A stretch of DNA of 64,000 nt, taken from assembly GCA_026413225.1 (NCBI GenBank), contig CM048552.1, positions 164,126,053 through 164,190,052 on the forward strand, written 5' to 3'. A program made the position numbers and the translations under genes. Each line of letters starts with the position of its first letter. The stretch's first letter is position 1. The DNA is from Otis tarda (lineage: Eukaryota > Chordata > Aves > Otidiformes > Otididae). The notes below the pieces were generated by a model. That model saw only the letters and a program-made list of their open reading frames with translations. It ran no database searches and was not told where the DNA came from. Shown here one piece after another: positions 11,920-24,571 of this stretch.

Positions 11920-14363
11920 GAATAAAAGGCTTCAGTCCCTAGATTCCTCAAAATATCATAGAACTGAAGTAAAAGAAAAAGTGACTGACTTAAACCTAAC
12001 AAAATTGATAGGCAACAGTGGACTCTTCCTCTTTCTTTCTTTTTTTTTTTCTTTTTATTGCAGTGGAAGGAAATAGCTTCTACATAATGAGATATATATA
12101 TGTGTGTATATATATATGTTTGTTATATCTCTGTGTCTTTTCACACATACAAAATAAATGGATATAGAGTTATAGAATAGTTTGAGTTAGAAGACACATA
12201 TATGACTGATTTAATTTTTATAGAGCTTATGGGAAGTAGTTATTCTGTCAGCAAATCATATACATTCCATTTAAAGCATCCTGGCAAAGTTTGTCTGCAA
12301 TAATTTTCAGTGTTATTAGAATAAAATTAACTTTGTTCATGTTTATAAACTGCCTACAATGATATTTTTCATGAAATGAGTCTGATGGTACCTTTAGTAA
12401 TGTGGATAAACCTGACGGCTTAATCAGTCAATATCCTTCCAAAGCTATAATGAGTTTTCTAAGCAATTCTATAGAAATAATATATTTTACATTCTTTTCA
12501 GTGCATTTATTAGCTCTTTGTTTTGCCTTTAGCTGCTAAAAGTCTTCAGGGACCTATTCATGAAATATCTAGCTCTAAAGAGTAGTGTAAAAAGTGTTAA
12601 GATAGAGCACAAATATTGTATAATTACATTGTTATTCTACTGCTGTATTAGATGAGGTTTAGTTTTATGCAATTTATAAGTGTTCTGAAGTTTATGACAC
12701 TGAGTAAAGAAAAAAAAAACAACTTGTTTCTTATTTTAATCTGATCTTTTCTACAGCCTGATTTTGGAAAAGTGAGCACATGCTCTCTAGAATTTCATGT
12801 TTGACTCAATTTGCCCATATTCTGCTAAAAATTATTCTCCCTTTCAAATTCTTAACATTTTAAAGTGACATTTTTTCAGATTTTGTATTCTTATTATCAT
12901 CTTGAAGCTTTAAAGTTCTTCAGGACAGGTTCATAAATAGCTTGCCCTTCACTTTGCTTTTTTAAAGAAGTTTGATCTATAAATATAGATATTAAAAAAA
13001 AACACACACAAACTTCTCTTTTGTTCATTGTTCTTTTTAATACTTCTGCTTGCTATTACAGAAAGACAAAATTTTATCCTAGAAATTACAGCGATATTTG
13101 CAGAAGCCTATGTGCATTCTTTTATCGCCTTTTTTTTTTCCACTCACTACCCTTTCTTATCTATTCTTCTGTTTCTAGATGTCTTCTTCAGTTTCTTCCT
13201 GCCTTCCTAATGGCATGTGACATTTCAATTATGGTTTTTTGGGGGATCTGAACTACAAAGACTATCAGTGAACTAAAAAGGTAAGTAGCAAACAATATCT
13301 ATACAGCATTTCAGTAATACAGGTGGGAAATAGTGCCTAAGTAGTACTCCTGGGTAAAAAACACTAGGTCCTACTGCAAGGATAAGCCATGTTAGCATCA
13401 ACTTAGTAATTAAAATTGTTGCACAGGATAGGCAGTTTCATATTTGAGCTTTTTTCAGCCTCAGGGAATATTAAGATATTCCATCAAAATGCACTAACTC
13501 TTAATGTATATGATGGGGTGGGGTGGTTCTTCTTTGCAAAGGCTTTCCCTTCCATTTAGGTCAGTCATAACATCTATGTCTAGAAAAAAATCAGCCTCAT
13601 CTAGCAGACCCTATTCACAACACTCTGACAGTGTCATTCCTGTTCTCTGAGAATTTTAACAGAGCATCTTTTTCCTCCACCATGCCTCATATGAGTAACT
13701 TGATATAAAATGAGACATTGACCACAGAAATCTGATGACTCGGCAGTCATTGGTGGCCCAGTACTCAGAGTAGTAATCAATATGGATTTTAGTGGGATCT
13801 AACCTGAGAAACTCAGACTCACTGGTTTATAAATACATATGAATCATAAATTTAAAGTCAGAAAGAAATGTTTTGGCCAAATATGGCATATTTCACAGAG
13901 ACTAGAGAAGACATACCTCTGAAAAAATGCCTCTATCTTAAATACACTTGAAATTAGAAGGATGTCAGATCTCCACCGAGGTTACCAGTTCGGTTTTCCG
14001 TTTGCGTTTTTTATTATTGATTTTCTTTTTTTGCTAACAACTAAAGCCTGAGGCCTTTTTCTCGGAGTCAGATGTACCATTTTTTTTATTAAATTTTCCT
14101 ACTTTCATTCCCTATCCTACAAATGAAAGCACAGAACCAAACAAACAAAAAAAATCCACTTATTGAGGGACATCTGTCTTGAAGGATTTCAGATCTGATG
14201 GATAGTTTTAAAATTACTAGACTGTAAAAAATTGTCTTAACATGAGAAACTCATGGGAACCCTAGTAACTGTCAGCATTACAAACTCTCTGAAATTATTT
14301 TGAAGGGATTAGGTACAATACAAAATTAAGAATTTAATTAAAAAATGCTTTCATTACTTTAAT
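11920..14363. other. No gene recognised; AT-rich DNA
   Basis: AT-rich sequence with a TA/TG dinucleotide tract (about 12088-12118) and a CR1 tail relic listed separately. The frames at 13021-13251 lie in low-complexity T-rich sequence and show no family. Confidence 0.5.
12165..12200 (-). repeat. CR1 3'-tail relic
   Basis: A fragment of about 35 bp that reads AGAGTTATAGAATAGTTTGA and matches the reverse complement of a CR1 3' end. Nothing upstream is preserved. It is probably a severely 5'-truncated insertion. Confidence 0.5.
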
Positions 14364-15577
14364 AGAGTCATAGAACAGTTTAGGTTTGAAGAAACTTCTA
14401 AAAAAATCACCTAGTTCCAAGCTCCCTGCCATAAACAGGGATATCATTCACTAGATTAGATTGCTCAGAGCCCCATCCACACTGACTTTGGACACTTCCA
14501 GGGATGGGCCATCCACAGCTTCTCTGGGAAACCTTTTCCAGTGTCTTACTACCCTCATCATAAACAATTTTTTCCTTTTGTCTAATCTGAATCTACCCTC
14601 TTTCAGTTCAACAGCATTATCCTGTGTCCAATGACTACAAACCTTGGTAAAAAGTCTTTCTCTATTTTTCTTATAAGCCTCCTTTAAGTATTGAAAGGCC
14701 TTAGTAAGGTCTCACTTGGATCCTTCTCTTCTCCAGGTTGAACAACCTCAACTCTCTCAGCCTTTCTTCACAGCAGAGGTGTTTCAACTCTCTGACCACC
14801 CTAATCATTCTATGATTCTATGATTCTATGACCCTTTGCATGGGCCCACTCCTCAAGCCTGTCAAGGTCCCTCTGGATGTCATCCTTGGCATCCTTCCCT
14901 CTAGCAAATCAGCTGCACCATTCAGTTTGATGTCATCTGTAGACTTGGTGAGGGTGCACTCTATCCCACTATGCCCTTAATAAAGATATTGAACAGTTCC
15001 GGTTCCAATTCAGATCCTTGAGGGACACCGCTTGTTAGTGATCTCCTTTTGGACACTGAGCCATTGAATGAAACTCTTCTGATGTGGCCATCTAGACAAT
15101 TCCATCAAACTCATAATTCACCCATTTAGTGACAAGGAATGTTGTGTGGGACTGTGTCAAAGGCCTTACAGAAGCCAAGATAGATGACATGAGTATCTCT
15201 TTCCTTAACCACCAATCAAGTCACTCCCTTTTAGAAGGCCGCTAGATTAGTCAGGCATGATGGTGCTATCTCTAATCACTTCCCTGTCATCCATGTGCTT
15301 TGACATAGCTTCCAGGAGGATCTGTTCCATGATCTTACTGGGCACTGAGGTGAGACTGACTGGTCAGTAGTTCCCTGAGTCCTCCTTTTTTAGAAATGGG
15401 TGTGATATTTCCTTTTTTTTCCAGTCCCGGGGAACTTTGCCTGACTGCCATAGCTTTTCAAGTATGATTGAGAACAACTTAGTGACTGTATCTGCCAGTT
15501 CACTCAGGCTGCATGTCATTGGGTTCCATGGACTTATGTATGTCCCATACACTTGTATCTGCTTAACAAGCAAGTCC
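14364..15577 (-). mobile_element. CR1 LINE, 5'-truncated and internally rearranged (CR1-B)
   Basis: The 3' end is at 14364 and the sequence runs 5'-ward to about 15577, into the start of the reverse-transcriptase region (minus-strand peptide LWQSGKVPRDWKKK). At 14807-14830 three ATTCTATG octamers occur in the orientation opposite to this element. They sit exactly where coding sequence between the segment after motif C and the [11 protein letters not shown] segment is missing. The copy therefore has an internal deletion with the octamer array at the junction. All frames are broken, and the divergence suggests an older insertion than the CR1 at 18.7 kb. Confidence 0.88.
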
Positions 15578-15911
15578 TTTTTTTTCTTTAAGATAATTAA
15601 ATATATATATAAAAAAATAACCATTTAACTTAGGCTTGGTAACCAACATAATGTAGAAATCCACAAAATATTAACAAACAGAGTGTTAATGACTGTGTAG
15701 AATTCAGTGTAAACCTTGTGCAGTATAATCAAACAAAAATGTCATTTCACACTGAAACTATTAAGCAGTGACATCCAGATAGTACAAAGCCACTACTAAG
15801 ACTTTTAATAGAATGAGTAGTTAAATATATATATATACATATATATTAATAAGATGGTAAAATAGCCTGAAGACTTATTTAACAGTTTCTCACAGTTTCA
15901 AGTGATGAGTT
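15578..15911. other. No gene recognised; AT-rich spacer
   Basis: A short AT-rich spacer with a TA dinucleotide tract near 15824-15847. No other feature seen. Confidence 0.5.
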
Positions 15912-16640
15912 TGTGGTGGGTTAGCACTGGCTAGCAGCCAAATGCCCACTCAGCTTCTCACTCATTGACCCTCCTCGGTAGGATTGGGGGGAAAAAATAC
16001 GATGAGAAAGCTCATGGTCAAGATAAAGACAGTGAGATTGCTTACCATTACTGTCATGGGCAAACCAGACTTGACTGAATAAAAATTAATTTAAGTTCTT
16101 TCCAATAAAATAATTCCAGATAGTGAGAAACAAAAAAGGTAAATGTTAAACCAGCACCTTTTCTCTCCCCTTTCCCATGCACAGCTTCACTCCTTCATTC
16201 TAAACTTTTTGCCTCTGAAAACCACAAAAGGAATGGGGAGTTATGGTCACTACATAGCAGTTTTTCTGTCACTCTTTCCTCTTCACACTTTTATGTTGCT
16301 CTGGTATGGGTTTCTCACAGCTTGCAGTCCTTCAGAAAAAAAAAAAAAAACACCAAAAAAAACCAGCCAGCTTGGGCTCCTGCACAAGCTTCTGCTCCTG
16401 TCAGAAAAACTGCTCCAATATGGGCTCTACACAAGCTACAGGGAAACCTCTGCTCCAGCACCATGGAACATCTGCTCCTTCTCCTGCTTATCAGACCTTT
16501 GTGTTCCCTCTGCCACTTCTCACTCTTTTTGTTCCTTCCTCCTCTCTCTCTCTCTGTCCAGTATTTTTTGCTCTTTCTTAAATATATTTTCCCTAAAGTG
16601 ATCCCTCTGCTGTTTTTCACTCGCTACCCCATGCCCAAAT
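15912..16640 (-). mobile_element. Decayed LTR related to the long-R family
   Basis: The plus strand starts TGTGGTGGGTTAGCACTGGC, which matches the U5 end of a common avian LTR. At 16050-16080 the block GGGCAAACCAGACTTGACT matches the equivalent U5 block of the four solo LTRs here. A TATA-like TATATTTAAG on the minus strand (16577-16586) follows a C/T-rich region, giving the same layout as the long-R family. The poly(A) signal is mutated. The right end is not clear and no target duplication could be confirmed. An A run (16337-16352) interrupts it. The frames at 16143-16642 are LTR sequence. Confidence 0.72.
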
Positions 16641-18733
16641 GAAAATTTGAAGAATATGTAGAATAGGAAAATATTTTTCAGAAGCACAGATTTTCACATG
16701 TATTTTTCCAGGTGATATACTATGAGTTAAAATTCAAGACTTGTTACTTTTGTTTTATTGTATATAGGAACATTTTTTTTTTTTAATTTCCCCATGGTAA
16801 ATGTTAGAAAAAGGAATTATCTGACAACAGTCAGTAAAATGGGATTTTAGTTCACACAGTACTGATGGGACTCCAACAGTTCCTGAGAGAGGAGGGAAAC
16901 AGAGGTACGCATATTGCTAGTCAAAGCAAACAGTGCTTAGTTTCCTCCTTCCTCTATTGCAGTTTGAGAAGCATAGAAAAAGACTGTTATTTTCCTATGA
17001 ATTTGTTATAACCTATCACCTGAAAGTGTTTATAAATCGCAGAACTATGGTACATCAGTGGTACAGAACAACTCTATTTTCCAAATAAGATATTCCAGAG
17101 AAAAATAATAAAGGATTTTTAAAGTTATGAAAGGAAAATGTGGTATATTTATGTTATGCTTTAAATTAACACATTTTTTAAAGATCTAGTAATATTGTGA
17201 CTATATGAACAGGAAGGGATGGCATACTGAAAGAGAAGGAGATCCATCGGTTACAAGAGATGCTGAGGATCTGTTATGCAAATTTTCAAAATAAGGAACC
17301 AGAAGCAGATAAGCCACAAAATAGCTTCTTTTACCTTTTGCATTTGATCTTACTTGGTCTGCCACATTCTAGTCACTTGACAGATAATTTTATCTTCTGA
17401 ATCTTGAAGTAGCTGTTCCTGTGTGTGTAGCAGGTGAACAACAGTAGCCAGTGACAATTATGATAACTAATGCAATGATCAGTTGCTGTGTAGTTAAGAT
17501 GTTCACACAGCTGATATTGAGTGACTGCCCCTTTCAAAGTTAATCAATGGCTAAAAACTCAACTTCTCAGTTATTCATGTTTTCAAGGGAGTTATTGTTA
17601 TTAGTAACCTACTACAGGCCTTGTCATCTCAAAAGTAGCGGGGCTGTTGGAACTTGGGAAGTATAGTGTCTGGGGTTAGACTAGTCACAGTAGAACATTA
17701 GGAGAATTAACTTGCATCTTGGTTTAAGTGGATGAAGAAAGTGGAATGGTACTGTAAAGAGATAGACACACAGTGGTGTATTCTAGAAAGGTTCATACAA
17801 AGATAAGAGTTTGATAAGAGGACTATGGGTTTGAAAGTCTTAGGAACAGAAAAGAAAGAGATAGTTTACAGTAAATCTAAAATAACAGACAAAGGAAAAG
17901 ATTGTAATTTTTGTGGAGATAGATAGAGAATTTATGTGGCTTGCTGTTCCTAGGTTATAATCCTAAGTAACACATGCAATTGTTTGTGCTTGTCATTAGT
18001 AGGAGAATATGCCATCCTGAAATACCATATTTTGCAAAACGTGGTTGATTTCTGCAATTGTGTATCTTGAGGCAAGAATTTGCTCTTACTATTTTGGAGT
18101 CCAAAACACTTACCATTACAAAGGACTACATCATATGAAAGGAAATTCTGTCAAGAAGTTGTGCTTTTTATGGTGGAATCCATCCATTTCTAATCATTGC
18201 TTTCTCTGTTAGGGTATGCCATGCCAAATGTTCTATATAAACATGGCTTTACTTGTGACAAAAAAAAAAATCAAGTTACTCTTAAGTTTTCTAAGGAAAT
18301 TTGTGACTCAGCTAAAGCTTCACCTTCCTACTCTAATATTCAGTTAACAAATAATCTTCCTTTTCACTGCAAGTTACTATTTATTCAACAGTTTTCAAAG
18401 TCAAACTACTCTTTCCAGAATAGTCAAAATAAAAACTGAGAAGCCCAGCTGTAGTTTTTTTTGTTGGTAGAATTTTTATCATAATTGGTGTACTAGTATA
18501 TATTTTCATAAGAACAGTGATGACTTGATGTACTGTTTTGTCCTGAACATGTCAAGAAGGTTTGCACTGCAAAATGATTCATATTGACTAGTTTTATCAG
18601 TTCTGGGGATTTTTTTACACTCTGGAAAAGAATGATTTTGTAACCAAGACTAAAGCCATATGAAATACAAACATGAAAAACTATTTGAATATAATACTAC
18701 AGATAGCTTTTGTATACTTACATATTGAAGCAC
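16641..18733. other. No gene recognised; AT-rich DNA
   Basis: Unique-looking AT-rich sequence. The 80-codon plus frame at 18197-18439 shows no family, signal or repeat and is probably chance. Confidence 0.5.
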
Positions 18734-20421
18734 CATCTCAGTCTTCACTGATAAGGGCTCTTGTCTCCCCACCCAAGCTGTGGAAGGCACAGGCAGGGAC
18801 TGTGAGGATGAAGAACCGCCCACGGTGCTCGAAGAGCAGGTTCAGGACCATCTAAGGAACTTGAAGGTGCACAAGTCCATGGGGCCTGATGAGATCCATC
18901 CGCGCGTCCTGAGGGAACTGGTGGATGAAGTTGCCAAGCCACTGGCCATCATATTTGAGAAATCGTGGCGGTCTGGTGAGGTCCCCGATGACTGGAAGAG
19001 AGGGAACATAACCCCCATTTTTAAAAAGGGGAGTAAGGAAGACCCGGGCAACTACAGGCCGGTCAGCCTCACCTCCGTGCCTGGCAAGGTCATGGAGCAG
19101 ATTCTCCTGGAAACCATGCTAAGGCACATGGAGAGCAAGGAGGTGGTTGGTGACAGCCAACATGGCTTCACCAAGGGCAGATTGTGCCTGACCAATTTGC
19201 TGGCCTTTTATGACGGGGTAACAGCATCGGTGGACAAGGGACAGGCAACGGATATCGTCTACCTGGACTAGTGCAAAGCTTTTGACACTGTCCCGCATGA
19301 CATCCTTCTCTCTAAACAAGAGAGGCATGGGTTCAATGGATGGACCACTCGGTGGATAAGGAGTTGGCTGGATGGCCGCACTCAGAGAGTGGTGGTCAAC
19401 GGCTCAATGTCCAAGTGGAGACCGGTCACCAGTGGCGTCCCTCAGGGGTCCGTGTTGGGCCCGGCCCTGTTCAACATCTTTGTCGGCGACATGGACAGTG
19501 GGATAGAGTGCACCCTCAGCAAGTTCGCCAATGACACCAAGCTGTGTGGTGCCGTCGACTCGCTGGAAGGGAGGGATGCCATCCAGAGGGACCTTGACAG
19601 GCTGGAGAGGTGGGCCTGTGCCAACCTCATGAAGTTCAACCAGGCCAAGTGCAAGGTTCTGCACCTGGGTCGTGGCAATCCCAGGCACAAATACAGGCTG
19701 GGTGGAGAATGGATTGAGAGCAGCCCTGAGGAGAAAGACTTGGGAGTGCTGGTAGACGAGAGGCTCAACATGAGCGGGCAATGCGCCCTTGCGGCCCAGA
19801 AGGCCAACCGCATCCTGGGCTGCATCAAGAGGAGCGTGGCCAGCAGGTTGAGGGAGGTCATTCTGCCCCTCTACTCTGCCCTGGTGAGACCCCACCTGGA
19901 GTACTGCGTCCAGTTCTGGAGTCCCCAACACAAGAAGGACATGGACCAGTTGGAAAGGGTCCAGAGAAGGGCCACCAAGATGATCAGAGGGCTGGAGCAC
20001 CTCTCCTATGAGGACAGGCTGAGAGACTTGGGGCTGTTCAGCCTGGAGAAGAGGAGGCTCTGGGGAGACCTGATAGCAGTCTTCCAATACCTCAAGGGGG
20101 CCTACAGGAAAGATGGGGAGAAGCTGTTCAGTAGGGCCTGTTGTGATAGGACAAGGGGTAATGGGTTTAAATTAGAAGTAGGTAGGTTTAGATTAGATAT
20201 TAGAAAAATATTTTTTACAATGAGAGTTGTAGAGCACTGGAACAGGTTGCCCAGAGAGGTGGTGGATGCCCCATCCTTGGAAATGTTCAAGGCCAGGCTG
20301 GATGAGGCTCTGAGCAACCTGATCTAGTTGGGGATGTCCCTGCTTCTTGCAGGGGGGTTGGACTAGATGACCTTTGAAGGTCCCTTCCAACTCTAACCAT
20401 TCTATGATTCTATGATTCTAT
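18734..20421 (+). mobile_element. CR1 LINE, young, 5'-truncated (CR1-C)
   Basis: The best-preserved CR1 in the window. It begins inside ORF2 just before the reverse-transcriptase domain and ends in three octamers (20399-20421). The 3' untranslated region contains the usual GGGGGGTTGGACTAGATGA and AAGGTCCCTTCCAACTC blocks. It is nearly identical by eye to the 284-bp CR1 at 53.1 kb, so both probably come from one recently active subfamily. The GC-rich body contrasts with the AT-rich surroundings. 5' truncation is the normal outcome of target-primed reverse transcription. Confidence 0.96.
18780..20327 (+). pseudogene. CR1 ORF2 reverse-transcriptase remnant, one in-frame stop
   Basis: A 516-codon plus frame that is open except for one TAG at 19269-19271. 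It covers the entire reverse-transcriptase domain and the C-terminal region of CR1 ORF2. Visible in order are [42 protein letters not shown] followed by the stop and then [12 protein letters not shown] (motif A), [14 protein letters not shown] (motif B), FANDTKL (motif C, with Asn in place of the first catalytic Asp), [13 protein letters not shown] and [12 protein letters not shown]. The stop falls where CR1-A has a Leu codon (TTG), so one substitution explains it. The stop and the lost Asp mean no activity. The N-terminal endonuclease is absent. Confidence 0.93.
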
Positions 20422-22058
20422 CTCAGATTAGTATTACTATTCATTTAGGAATTCTTTGATTCTTTGAAAGGAAGATATTTTGGTTTTACTTTTATTCTTT
20501 TATTTGATTTCCTTTTTTTTTTCCCCTAGAGTGGTTGCAACTTAACTTCTCTGCTTCACACAGAGACAGTATAAATTGTAGTTGTATCCTTTGTAGTCTG
20601 AAATTATCAGGTCATTGTTTGCTCTTAATTAACTGAAGATTATGATAATATGTTTGCTAGGAGAAAATTAAGATATGGATAAAGTTCTTGATGTTGTCAT
20701 TGATTTTAATACATAACAAAAATGCAAATAGATAATGATAAGTAAAAAAATAAAAAGGAAAAAAAAACCAAAAAGCAAAAAGATGAAATGTTTTATTTCC
20801 AGAAATATTTTATCTAAAAATTATAAGATTTCTTCACCTTGCTACGCTTAAAACTGCATTTCACAGCATTTATTTGACCTTTGAAATTGAAATTATCTTA
20901 GATCTATCTTAATCTTCAGTTAATTAACTAATAACTAATAACTCATTCACTTGTTTTGTCCAGGATATTGGCAAACTTAATAAATGAGATAACCTGATAA
21001 TTACTGCTGGAGCTGGGATTTGTATTTGACTTCTTAGTCATTGATCATTGCTTCAAAGAATGATTCATGGACTCTGCCTCTAGAAAACAATTTCTCAAGG
21101 GAAAGTTCTAGGCTGGGCCAGAGTTCACTGAACTATCCAAAGAAACATATAGTATTTCTTAAGCAAGAGGAACTTTACCTTTTCAGGCTCTCAGTCCTCA
21201 GAATCTTGACACTGTCAAACTTGATCACATTTTCCTGTTAGGGTTAACATTGTTAACAAAAGAGTTTGGGTTTTTTTAAGGCTTTTTTTTTTTTCTGGTT
21301 TGAAGTGAGAGAAAAGAAGGGAATTTCTCATTCCATTTTCTCCATTTATTTGTTATCAGAGTTTCAAAATTTACAAATTTTTGGATAACTTCTTTAAGAA
21401 TTCACTCCTCTTATTCAGGAAGTATGTCTGGCATTAAATGATCCTCCTAGCATCAAAAAACCTGCAAGTGTTTTAGTAATTTTAAGGACACAAATAGATG
21501 TCCCTTGACTGAAGTGATATTACTGGAAAAGTATCTCACTTTGGCAGAAACAAGGTCCTCGCTATTATCAATACACTGGTAGCACAATTATGTTTCTGTT
21601 ATATTCCATACTGCTACCTGTATAGAAATATTATTAGTAGGTTAATACTAGTAATAGTAATAATACTTTACTTCTTATAAGTTATCAGAAGTAGGAAAAG
21701 TAAATATATTTTACTACTTATAAGTTATCAGATGTATGAGAAATGAGAATCCAGATGTGATTATATGAAGAATAGATGACTAAGATAAGCATAAAGGTAA
21801 TAAATGATAGGTTTTACAACTATAGAGGCAAAGATTATTACATCAGAAAGCATGATTAGTAAGTTTTGTATTGCAGTAAAGGAAAAATTACTACTTCTAA
21901 AAAAGAAGTAAGATTAAGAATCTGAATGCTGAAGCACTGATCTAAAGCACTCTTTTTTTTTTTTTTAGAAAAGAAATAGTCCAATGATAAGAAGAAATAA
22001 CAAAATAGCATAATGAAAAAGTAATTGGCACTGATAACATTTTACATAAAAGAGGGTT
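20422..22058. other. No gene recognised; AT-rich DNA
   Basis: AT-rich sequence. An imperfect tandem duplication with the shared core ACTTATAAGTTATCAGA-like sequence lies near 21670-21740 (period about 45 bp). No coding signal seen. Confidence 0.5.
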
Positions 22059-22855
22059 GATGTGAACCTCATGAAGTTCAGCAAGGCCAAGTGCAAGGTC
22101 CTGCACCTGAATCAGAGAAATGGCCAGTATCAGAAGAGACTGGGGGATGAATGGGTTGAGAGCAGCCTCACAGAGAAGGACTTCAGGATACTGGTGGATG
22201 AAAAATTAACATGAGCCGGCAATATGCATTGGGAGCCCAGAAAGACAATCATATCCCGGACTACGTAAAAAGAAGAGTGGCCAGCAGATTGAAGGAGGTT
22301 ATTCTGCCTCTTCTACTCCACTCCCATGAAACACCACTTGGAATGCTGCATCCAGCTCTGAAGCCCCCAGTACAAGAAAGACGTGAACCTGCTGGAGCAA
22401 GTCCAGAGGAGGGCCACAGAAATAGTCAGAGGGCTGGAACACCTCTCCCATGAAGACAGGTCAAGAAAGTTGGGGTTGTTTATCCTGGAGAAGAGAGGGC
22501 TCAAGAGGCACCTTATTGCAGCATTTCAATACTTAGAGAGAGCTTCTAAGAAAGACAAAGACTTTTTACAAAAGCCTATAGTGACAGGACACAGGGCAAT
22601 GGTTGTAAACTAAAATAGGGTTAATTTAGATTAGATATAAGAAAGAAATTGTTTACAATGAGGATGGTAAGACACTGGAACAGGTTACCCAGAGAAATTG
22701 GGGATATGCTATCCATATCCTCCAACATTGAAGGTCAAGTTGGAGGCGGCCTTGAGCAACCTGATCTAGCAAAAGATGTTTCTGTCCCTAGCAGAACGGT
22801 TACAGATAGACAATTGTTAAAGGTTTATTCCAATCCAAACCATTCTATGCTTCTG
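22059..22855 (+). mobile_element. CR1 LINE fragment, C-terminal part (CR1-D)
   Basis: A plus-strand CR1 truncated just after the reverse-transcriptase core. It starts at the NLMKF-equivalent stretch and runs to a degenerate tail ATTCTATGCTTCTG. The C-terminal coding region is split over at least three frames; recognisable parts are VQRRATEIVRGLEHLSHEDR (22383 frame) and [14 protein letters not shown]. It is clearly more diverged than CR1-C. It lies about 450 bp from CR1-E in the same orientation with a similar truncation depth, but the two differ in sequence and are separate insertions. Confidence 0.9.
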
Positions 22856-23301
22856 AAATAATTTAATATGTGATAATATCAGACAATTTAATTAAAAATG
22901 ATGAGAAAATTGTGAGTACAGAATAGCTTACAAAAGGTTCTGCTCAATGCAGAAGAATCTCACTAGCCACTGTCTTGATGTTAATCTATTTTGCTTTCAG
23001 GCACGTAGGAGTGTACATGACATTATTTCTTCACTGTGTTCCGTATTTTCTCCTGCTTTTAATAGCATAGGTTATTAATTATTTCTTAAATATTTATTCC
23101 ATAGATTCTTTTTACATTGAAGTTCCACCACCCTAGCAGTTAAAATTCTAAGTATAATTTCTGTTTAGAAATGGGTAGTAAACAATTTTTGCATGTCATG
23201 AAACTGACGTATGGATCTAACAAACAGTAGTAGAGACTACTATGGGTGGATGCCCATATCTTAAGGTACAGTGTTTATTTTTGCAAAAAAAATTCTTTGC
23301 T
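22856..23301. other. Spacer between two CR1 copies
   Basis: AT-rich sequence with no recognisable feature. Confidence 0.5.
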
Positions 23302-24290
23302 TGATGTCCAAGTGGAGACCGATGACGAGTGATGGTCCTAAGGGGGTCCGTATTGGGACTAGCTCTGTTTGACATCTTTGTCAGTAACATGGACAGTGGG
23401 ATAGAGTGCACCCTCAGCAAGTTTTCCAATGACACCAAGTTGTACGGTGCAGCCAACATGCTGAAGAGAAAGGATGTCATCCAAAGGGACTTTGAGAGGC
23501 TGGAGAGATGGGCCCATGTGAACCTCATGAAGTTCGACAAGGCCAAGTGCAAGGTCCTGCACATGGTTCAAGGCAATCTCAAGTACAAATACAGGCTGGG
23601 AGGAGAACTGATTGTGAGTAGCTCTGACTTGGAGTGCTAGCAGACAAGAAGCTCAACATGACCCAGCAACGTGTGTTTCGCGCCTAGAAAGCCAAGTGTA
23701 TCCTGGCCTGAACAAAAAAGAACTGTGGTCAGCAGGTTGAGGGAGGTGATTCTCCCCTTTTATTCTGCTCTCTTTAGACCCCACCTGCAGTACTGTGTCC
23801 AGCTCTGGAGCCCCAATGTAAGAAGGACATAGACTTGTTGGAGCAGGTCCAGAGGAGGGCTGCAAAGATGATCAGAGGGCTGGAGCACCTCTCCTATGAA
23901 GACAGGCTGAGAGAACTGGGGCTATTCAGTCTGGAGAACAGAAGTCTGCGGGAAGACTTTATATCAGCCTTCCAGTACCTAAAGAAGGCTGGAGAGGGAC
24001 TTTTGATAAGGACATGTAGTGATAGGAGAAGGGGTAGTGACTTTAAACTGAAAAAAAAAGGTAGATTTAGGTTAGATATAGGAAAGAAATTATTGTGAGT
24101 GTAATGACGCACTGGAACAAGTTGCCCAGAGAAGTTGTGGCTGCCCCATCTCTAGAAGTGTTCAAGACAAGGTAGGATGGGGCTTTAAGCAACTTGGTCT
24201 AGTGGAAGGTATCCCTGCCTATGGCAGTGTGATTGAAACTAGAGGATCCTTAAGGTCCCTTCAAACTCAAAACATTCTATAATTCTATGA
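23302..24290 (+). mobile_element. CR1 LINE fragment (CR1-E)
   Basis: A plus-strand CR1 that starts at the motif B region and runs to a degenerate octamer tail (24273-24290). Frame 23329-23640 holds [18 protein letters not shown], in which motif C again has Asn for the first catalytic Asp. Later parts continue in other frames, including [19 protein letters not shown] at 23835 onward. Multiple frameshifts are present. It belongs to the same broad subfamily as CR1-C but is older. Confidence 0.9.
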
Positions 24291-24571
24291 ATATTATTTA
24301 GACTCACTAATGAATTAAGTATGTACCTATATCTTTTTCTGAAGTAATATCAGTTACTTTATTTTATTAACAAACTTCTTCATGAAAGGATAGATTTAAA
24401 AAAAAAATTGATAGCTTAGACAATCAAAATTTCTGAAGATGAATTGGGCTTGAGGAGATTTTTTTTCTTCAAAATGAGCTGTAATACATTTTCTAGATTA
24501 TAAGCATAATTTTAAATTAGAAATGTAAATAAAACCCTACTATGACTGTTAGTGGTGAAAACTTTTGCTTG

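Noticed and set aside
19404..20087. 227-codon minus-strand frame
   Set aside because: It is the antisense shadow of the CR1-C ORF2 coding strand.
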